DNA from: Deltaproteobacteria bacterium
Lineage (GTDB): Bacteria; Myxococcota_A; UBA9160; JAFDET01
DNA length: 11,313 bases
Direction of reading: 5' to 3'
Assembly (NCBI GenBank): GCA_019310195.1
Contig: JAFDET010000154.1
Coordinates: 1-11,313, forward strand
Shown here piece after piece: positions 7,238-11,313 of this stretch. Position 1 is the first letter of the stretch; every line of letters starts with the position of its first letter. Under the pieces are notes generated by a model that ran no database searches, was not told where the DNA came from, and saw nothing but the letters and a program-made list of their open reading frames with translations. Made by a program: the position numbers and the translations under genes.

Positions 7238-8332
7238 CTAGACGGCGTAGGCGAGGTCGTGCCTTCTCAGCCGGAGCATCCGCCGTGTGGGGATCCGCCC
7301 GAAGTAGCAGCGCTCCAGCCACCCGCTGAGGGAGGCTCTCCACGGGAAGAGCCGCATGCCGAGCACCGCGGCGAGCGTGAGCCGCTCGTCGACCGCCCCG
7401 ATCGCCACCCCCGGCGGCGCATCCCGCCGTCGCTCGGAGCGCGGCTTCATGTAGTTGCGCCACACCAGCCAGATCGCTGCCCGATAGAGCGCGCCTTGGC
7501 GCCGCTTCGAGAACGCGATCGTCTCCCGCTTGTGATTGGCGCTTCCGTGGCGTAGCAGGAGATCCGCCAGGTTCACCGGAAAGAGTGGATTCTTCGTTGT
7601 CCGCGAGGCCTTCGAAGAGGTGGTGAGGTGACGGATCCGGCGGCCTGTGACGCTCCGCAGGGCCAGGGGATAGGCCTGGTGCTCGTCCGAGCGGATCTCC
7701 GCAGACGCTCCCTCCGGCACGACTCGCCCCACGAGCTCTGCCACCGCTCGGCGCGTGGCCTGGGGGTCGGGACGTCCGTAGGCGGCCTCGAGCCGGGCTC
7801 TGTTGGCTCGCTGCCCCGCGGTCTGGGTGCCGCTCCTGCGGAGCTCCGCATCGTTGAAGCCGTAGACGAAGTGGGAGTCCCCGACTAGGAGGTTGAGATC
7901 AAAGGGCCAGTACTGGCCGGCTTCGAAGGTGCGGAAGCCGTCGAGGACCAGGGCTTCGATGGGCGCTCCCTTCGGCCTGAGCGCCTCGTGGAGGAGGAGG
8001 CAGTGCCTTCCCATCCGCTCCAACAGGCGCTGAATGGTGAGATGGGAGACCCCTGCCTCGCGGGCCATCTGGCGGAGGCCGGAGCAGGAGAGGCTTCCCC
8101 AGAAGACCCGCTGGAGGAGACCAGGGCGCTTGAGCCAATAGGTGGGAGAGAAGGTTTGGGTACTGAAGTTCCGGCCGCAGTGTTGACAGAGGTACCGCTG
8201 AACCCGCCGGGGGCACTGCCTCCTGGGGAAGAAGCCCTTCTTCTTGTAGCGCCAACCCTCCGGATCGTGATGGGAAGTGCAGCTCGAGTTGGGGCAGAAG
8301 GGCGGGGACGGGTCCGGACGGCGCCGCAGCAT
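7238..8332 (-). CDS. IS1-like transposase
   Basis: A 364-residue DDE-type transposase and the only gene of the insertion sequence. The N-terminus carries a zinc-ribbon-like set of cysteines (Cys13, Cys18, Cys49, Cys52) around QRYLCQHCGRNF, followed by a helix-turn-helix (MAREAGVSHLTIQRLLERMG, 89-108). Both resemble IS1 InsA. The catalytic part has Asp131 (VLDGF), Asp216 (IRSDEHQAY) and a likely Glu270 (HKRETIAFSKR), which form a plausible DDE triad and echo InsB. The start is an ATG at 8332-8330, 27 bases inside the right terminal repeat. Its promoter therefore probably lies in or near that end. The gene ends at a TAG at 7240-7238, about 40 bases from the left repeat. The frame is uninterrupted and complete for such an element. 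The family assignment is moderate, the transposase call is firm. Confidence 0.9.
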   Translation of the reverse strand: MLRRRPDPSPPFCPNSSCTSHHDPEGWRYKKKGFFPRRQCPRRVQRYLCQHCGRNFSTQTFSPTYWLKRPGLLQRVFWGSLSCSGLRQMAREAGVSHLTIQRLLERMGRHCLLLHEALRPKGAPIEALVLDGFRTFEAGQYWPFDLNLLVGDSHFVYGFNDAELRRSGTQTAGQRANRARLEAAYGRPDPQATRRAVAELVGRVVPEGASAEIRSDEHQAYPLALRSVTGRRIRHLTTSSKASRTTKNPLFPVNLADLLLRHGSANHKRETIAFSKRRQGALYRAAIWLVWRNYMKPRSERRRDAPPGVAIGAVDERLTLAAVLGMRLFPWRASLSGWLERCYFGRIPTRRMLRLRRHDLAYAV

Positions 8333-8359
8333 GCATCGCTACGGTGCAGACCCCGTGCC

Positions 8360-8382
8360 GGACCCATTCTCAGAGCCACAAC
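8360..8382. repeat. Right terminal inverted repeat of the insertion sequence
   Basis: This 23-bp end begins GGACCCAT and finishes AGCCACAAC, pairing at 20 of 23 positions with the left end at 7176-7198. It lies upstream of the transposase start. Confidence 0.9.
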
Positions 8383-8393
8383 TGAATGCGTGA
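8383..8393. repeat. Target site duplication, right copy
   Basis: TGAATGCGTGA matches 7165-7175 exactly. The base that follows (G) also matches the first base of the left terminal repeat, so the duplication could be counted as 12 bp. Confidence 0.9.
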
Positions 8394-8420
8394 GGCGCGG
8401 AGGGGCCACGGAAGCGGGGC

Positions 8421-9014
8421 CTACCAGCCCTCCGATCCCGGCTCGCCCTTGAACGGGCCCACCAGCTCCGGCGTGACCCAGCCGCCGTAGAAGCGGCCGG
8501 GCTGGGAAAGAACGCGCTGGCCGTCCACGAAGCATTCGAGACGGGCGGGGTAGAAGCAGAGGTAGCCGCGGATCGGCTCGAACTCCGGGAAGGGGTCCGG
8601 ATAGGACCAGGCGGCCCGCTCGAGTCGCTGCCCGGGCGTGACGACGTCCCAGTACCCCGCCTCGCCCTTCCACTCGCAGCGGGAGGAGCCGGACACGGGC
8701 TCCAGGTAGGCTATGCGCACGTCGTCCGGAGGCAGGTAGAAGGTGGGCGGGGCGGCTGTTTCGCAGATGCGGAAGGCCTCGTGGGTTTCGGCGAGCAACA
8801 CCTCGCCGGCCCGCACGGCCACGGTGCGCGAGTCGGCTGCCAGCTTCGGCGGGCGCGGGTAGTCCCAGACGGATTCCTGTCCAGGAGTCGGCTCCACGGC
8901 GAACTCCGGGCGCTGGCTGCCGTTGTAGCGCCAGCCGGAGCGGCCCCGGCGGGCCCAGTCGGGAAGGGAAGCGGGGCGTTCGCGTCGCACGGGGACGGGG
9001 AATCTCCCTGGCAC
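8421..9014 (-). CDS. DUF427 domain protein
   Basis: A 197-residue protein of the DUF427 family, small beta-rich proteins of unknown biochemical role. The family signature is clear: QESVWDYPRPP at 46-56, ETAAPPTFYLPPDDVRIAYL at 85-104, CEWKGEAGYWDV at 113-124, AAWSYPDPFPE at 134-144, and a final FYPARLECFVDG strand pair at 154-165. No signal peptide or membrane segment is present, so it is probably cytosolic. The start is a GTG at 9014-9012 that directly follows the TGA of the upstream monooxygenase-like gene with no gap. The frame has no internal ATG. No strong Shine-Dalgarno sequence is visible, so translation by coupling to the upstream gene is likely. The arrangement suggests the two proteins are made together, but not what DUF427 does. 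Confidence 0.88.
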   Translation of the reverse strand: MPGRFPVPVRRERPASLPDWARRGRSGWRYNGSQRPEFAVEPTPGQESVWDYPRPPKLAADSRTVAVRAGEVLLAETHEAFRICETAAPPTFYLPPDDVRIAYLEPVSGSSRCEWKGEAGYWDVVTPGQRLERAAWSYPDPFPEFEPIRGYLCFYPARLECFVDGQRVLSQPGRFYGGWVTPELVGPFKGEPGSEGW

Positions 9015-10121
9015 TCAGGCCCGGTCGGCAGCGCCGGTGAGCGATACGAAGACGCTTCGTGCCTCCTCGATCATTTCCTGCAGGATCTCGCCGGTTCCCC
9101 GGGCCTCGCGGACGAACCCTACTCCCTGGCCCGCGGCCTCCGTCATCAGGTCGGCGCGCCGGTGGTCGTTGGCGGCCTGCAGGTAGTCGGCGCTGAGGAG
9201 CATCTGGTAGGGCGTCTCGAGCAGGGGCGGTGCGTCGGGTCCGTCCCACTCCTCGGTCCAAGGGCAGCGGAGGACGCGCATGGTCTTGCCCGAGATGCAG
9301 GCGGTGCGCGTGGTGTCGTCCCCGGTTGCGGTGAGGATCCGCTCTTTGACGAGGGGGTCCACGTCGGACTCCTGCGATGCCAGCCAGAGCGTTCCCGGCC
9401 AGACGCCCGAGGCACCCAGGCAGAGGGCCGCAGCCAGGTGGCGACCCGTCGTCACGCCGCCCGCCGCGATCACCGGCGTATCGCCGGCGATGTCGACCAC
9501 GGCAGGAACGATGGAGAAGGTCCCCATGGCGCCGGTGTGGCCGGCCGCGTCGTATCCCTGGGCCACGACCGCATCGACGCCGCGCTCGAGCTGCAGCGCG
9601 GCCTGGCGCGGCTGACCGATCAGGCCCCAGACCATGAGCCCGCGTTCGTGGGCGGCGTCGATCAGGAAGTCCGGGCTGCCCAGGCCGGTGGCGATGACCG
9701 GCACGTGCTCGTCGAGGAGCAGGTCGATCTGGGCGCGCCCCATCTCCTGGGTGAGGCCGCCCCACTGGTGCAGCGCGACGGCGCCCTTGGGTGCGGGAAC
9801 ATCGTACTTCTCCTTGATGTGCTTCGCGAAGTCGGAGTGGGCCGAGGGGATCTCGGCGATGAACTCCTCGGGGCTTCGCGTCGACGGCGCGGAGTTGGGG
9901 AGGACCAGGTCGATACCAAAGGGACGGTCCCCGAGGTTGTCGCGCATCCAGCGCAGGTCGTCCTCGAGCTCGTCCAGGGTCTTCATGGCCTCGCCCAGGA
10001 CGGCGAAGCCGCCCGCCCGAATCGCCGCCACGGCGACCTCACGGCAGTGGGTGAAGGCGACCACCGGATGCTCGACGCCGAGCATGTCGCAGAGGGGAGT
10101 GTGGAGGGGGTCTCTTGCCAC
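9015..10121 (-). CDS. Nitronate monooxygenase / 2-nitropropane dioxygenase-like flavoprotein
   Basis: A 368-residue FMN-dependent TIM-barrel protein of the nitronate monooxygenase/enoyl reductase (FabK-like) superfamily. Conserved parts are the N-terminal TPLCDMLGVEHPVV (8-21), the central GVDAVVAQGYDAAGHTG (181-197, with His195 at the position of the catalytic base in nitronate monooxygenases), and the FMN-phosphate-binding stretch from PVIAAGGVTTGRHLA (216-230) to ALCLGASGVWPGT (232-244). Characterised members oxidise alkyl nitronates, while related proteins reduce enoyl substrates, so the actual substrate here is open. The start is a GTG at 10121-10119. It gives the usual N-terminal length, although the nearest GGAG lies about 15 bases upstream, and the in-frame ATG at residue 13 would cut into the first strand. 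It heads a two-gene unit with DUF427 and is divergent from the amidohydrolase gene. Confidence 0.85.
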   Translation of the reverse strand: MARDPLHTPLCDMLGVEHPVVAFTHCREVAVAAIRAGGFAVLGEAMKTLDELEDDLRWMRDNLGDRPFGIDLVLPNSAPSTRSPEEFIAEIPSAHSDFAKHIKEKYDVPAPKGAVALHQWGGLTQEMGRAQIDLLLDEHVPVIATGLGSPDFLIDAAHERGLMVWGLIGQPRQAALQLERGVDAVVAQGYDAAGHTGAMGTFSIVPAVVDIAGDTPVIAAGGVTTGRHLAAALCLGASGVWPGTLWLASQESDVDPLVKERILTATGDDTTRTACISGKTMRVLRCPWTEEWDGPDAPPLLETPYQMLLSADYLQAANDHRRADLMTEAAGQGVGFVREARGTGEILQEMIEEARSVFVSLTGAADRA

Positions 10122-10138
10122 GGGCGGGTACGATAGCT

Positions 10139-10161
10139 CCGTCGGCGTTCCCAGCCGACGG
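10139..10161. promoter_or_regulatory. Inverted repeat in the 59-bp divergent gap, candidate operator
   Basis: CCGTCGGC (10139-10146) and GCCGACGG (10154-10161) form a perfect 8-bp inverted repeat with a 7-base spacer. It sits between the monooxygenase start (10121) and the amidohydrolase start (10181). The spacing fits a dimeric regulator that controls both genes at once. A TAGAAT at 10168-10173 resembles a -10 box for the rightward gene. If used, it would place the transcript start almost on the ATG. Both readings are inference. Confidence 0.4.
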
Positions 10162-10180
10162 CTGATGTAGAATACGATCC

Positions 10181-11313
10181 ATGCCCGTCCTCGGCCGCCC
10201 GTATACGGTCATCACCGCCGATACACACGCCGGCGCGTCGATCGACACCTACCGGGAGTACCTGGATCCCTCGCATCGCGCCGACTTCGACGCCTGGCGG
10301 GACCGCTACAAGAACCCGGCCAAGAAGCACGTCGGCAGCAAGAAGACCAAGAACTGGGACTCCGCCGAGCGCCTGGCCGACCTGGAGAGCGACGGCGTGG
10401 TGGGCGAGGTCATCTTCCCCAACACGGTTCCCCCGTTCTACGACACCGCGTTTCACATCTCGGCCCCGCCCACGCCCGAGCAGTACCCGCGCTACCGGGC
10501 CGGCACGCGGGCTCACAACCGCTGGCTGGCCGAGTTCTGCGCCGACGCTCCCGAACGTCGCGCCGGCATCGGGCTGATCCACCTGAACGACATCGACCAC
10601 GCCATCGAGGACGTGGCGTGGATCGCGAAGCACGGGCTCCGCGGCGGGGTGCTGCTGCCGCTGCCTTCGCCCTCCGACGTCCACCTGATGCCTCTCAACC
10701 ATCCGGATTACGACCGGCTCTGGGCGGCGATCCAGGACCACGACCTGGTGATGAACCAGCACTCCGGCCAGGGCTCGCCGAGCTATGGCGAAGGGCAGGG
10801 CGCGAAGGCGCTGTGGGCCCTGGAGATGGCCTTCTTCGTGCAGCGCGGGTTCACCCACCTCATCCTGGGCGGCGTCTTCGAGCGATTCCCCGAGCTTCGC
10901 TTCATCTTGACCGAGTCGGGCTGCGCGTGGGCGCCCGGCTTGATGCGCCAGCTCGACGCCATGTGGATGGCCTGGAAGGCCGGGGCCATCGGTGAGATCG
11001 ACACCTCGAGGGATCCCGCCTTGAAGGAGCCGCCCAGCTTCTACGCGAAGCGCAACTGTTGGTACGGGGCCAGCTTCCCCGGACCGCGCGACATCCGGGG
11101 GCGCGACGTCGTGGGCGTGGACAGGATCCTGTGGGGCAACGACTACCCGCACTACGAGGGCTGCTATCCCTATTCGAGGGAGAACATGCGCTTTGCGCTC
11201 TCGGACGTAGAGCAGCCGGAGGTGCGCATGATGCTCGGCGAGAACGCAGCCGCCCTCTACGGCTTCGACCTCGACGCTCTGCGTCCGCAAGCCGAGAGGG
11301 CGGGCATCACCCC
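10181..11313 (+). CDS. Amidohydrolase-family metal-dependent hydrolase, 3' end cut by window
   Basis: An open frame from the ATG at 10181 encodes 377 residues and continues past the window edge. It belongs to the amidohydrolase-2 (PF04909-type) TIM-barrel hydrolases and decarboxylases, which act on ring acids and related compounds with one metal ion. Visible features are the first-strand metal motif TADTHAG (Asp14, His16), NQHSGQG with His194, RFILTESGCAWAPGL with Glu245, and the typical late motif WGNDYPHYEG with Asp321 and His324. These are the expected metal and catalytic positions of the family. A C-terminal LGENAAALYGFD indicates that only a short tail is missing. There is no clear ribosome binding site before the ATG, which may mean a very short or absent leader. 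The gene is divergent from the monooxygenase-like gene and probably shares its control region. The substrate cannot be named from sequence. Confidence 0.88.
   Translation, partial: MPVLGRPYTVITADTHAGASIDTYREYLDPSHRADFDAWRDRYKNPAKKHVGSKKTKNWDSAERLADLESDGVVGEVIFPNTVPPFYDTAFHISAPPTPEQYPRYRAGTRAHNRWLAEFCADAPERRAGIGLIHLNDIDHAIEDVAWIAKHGLRGGVLLPLPSPSDVHLMPLNHPDYDRLWAAIQDHDLVMNQHSGQGSPSYGEGQGAKALWALEMAFFVQRGFTHLILGGVFERFPELRFILTESGCAWAPGLMRQLDAMWMAWKAGAIGEIDTSRDPALKEPPSFYAKRNCWYGASFPGPRDIRGRDVVGVDRILWGNDYPHYEGCYPYSRENMRFALSDVEQPEVRMMLGENAAALYGFDLDALRPQAERAGIT

Larger units (their letters stand above)
7176..8382 (-). mobile_element. Complete insertion sequence, 1207 bp, IS1-like single-ORF type
   Basis: The element is bounded by imperfect 23-bp terminal inverted repeats (20 of 23 positions match), flanked by an 11-bp perfect direct repeat, and contains one intact transposase gene on the minus strand. 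All parts needed for transposition look present, so it is probably recent and may be active. The protein resembles IS1 InsA followed by InsB in one continuous reading frame, without the frameshift of classical IS1. It landed in the short gap between the convergent dehydrogenase and DUF427 genes, directly after the dehydrogenase stop codon, and damaged neither. The assignment to the IS1 family or the neighbouring IS1595 superfamily is by motif resemblance only. Confidence 0.9.

Noticed and set aside
7885..9765. A 626-codon minus-strand frame spanning the insertion sequence and two genes
   Set aside because: It crosses the transposase, DUF427 and monooxygenase genes in a shifted frame. It is almost pure Arg/Pro/Gly/Ala, a typical shadow of high-GC coding sequence.
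9983..11290. A 435-codon minus-strand frame opposite the amidohydrolase
   Set aside because: The plus strand has the metal-binding and WGNDYPH motifs of a real enzyme. The antisense frame has none.
1..11313. Anti-phage defence system, CRISPR array, prophage or retron-like structure
   Set aside because: No regularly spaced repeats, reverse transcriptase, nuclease or phage genes are visible. The only mobile DNA is the single insertion sequence.

Overview
The window is a GC-rich stretch of bacterial chromosome that codes densely on both strands. The mix of genes is an orphan-type histidine kinase beside a receiver/PP2C/STAS protein, together with long acyl-CoA dehydrogenase, nitronate monooxygenase-like, DUF427 and amidohydrolase genes. 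This suits a large-genome, metabolically versatile soil or marine bacterium, for example a Myxococcota- or Binatota-like lineage or a GC-rich actinobacterium. That placement is inference: there is no rRNA or other phylogenetic marker here.

Layout. (1) 1-77 (-): 5' end of a probable NADP-dependent oxidoreductase, transcribed off the left edge. (2) 78-209: divergent control region with an ATGACG/CGTCAT inverted repeat. (3) 210-1724 (+): a cysteine desulfurase fused to a rhodanese domain, with a terminator-like hairpin after it. (4) 5355-1816 (-): a signalling pair. A receiver-PP2C phosphatase-STAS protein comes first and a 7TM-PAS histidine kinase follows. The STAS domain of the first protein is broken by a frameshift, and its C-terminal half survives in another frame at 3566-3835. 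(5) 5481-7175 (+): an acyl-CoA dehydrogenase-like protein. (6) 7176-8382: a complete insertion sequence with one transposase gene, 23-bp imperfect terminal inverted repeats and an 11-bp perfect target duplication. It sits immediately after the stop codon of the dehydrogenase. (7) 10121-8421 (-): a nitronate monooxygenase-like flavoprotein whose stop codon directly abuts the start of a DUF427 protein. (8) 10181-11313 (+): an amidohydrolase-family gene that runs off the right edge and is divergent from the flavoprotein across a 59-bp gap holding an 8-bp inverted repeat.

How the parts may work together. The kinase and the receiver-phosphatase protein probably form a partner-switching stress or sigma-factor control module, in which phosphorylation of the receiver tunes the PP2C phosphatase. 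No anti-sigma factor or sigma factor lies in the window, and the fused STAS output looks damaged. The acyl-CoA dehydrogenase, monooxygenase and amidohydrolase suggest catabolism of acyl-CoA or organic compounds, but the sequence does not fix a shared pathway. The desulfurase-rhodanese fusion would generate a protein-bound persulfide and pass it within one polypeptide.

No stretch longer than about 300 bases lacks a gene or mobile element. I saw no tRNA, rRNA or CRISPR array, and no clear new multi-gene system. The points most worth a second look are the desulfurase-rhodanese fusion, the broken STAS domain and the well-preserved insertion sequence.
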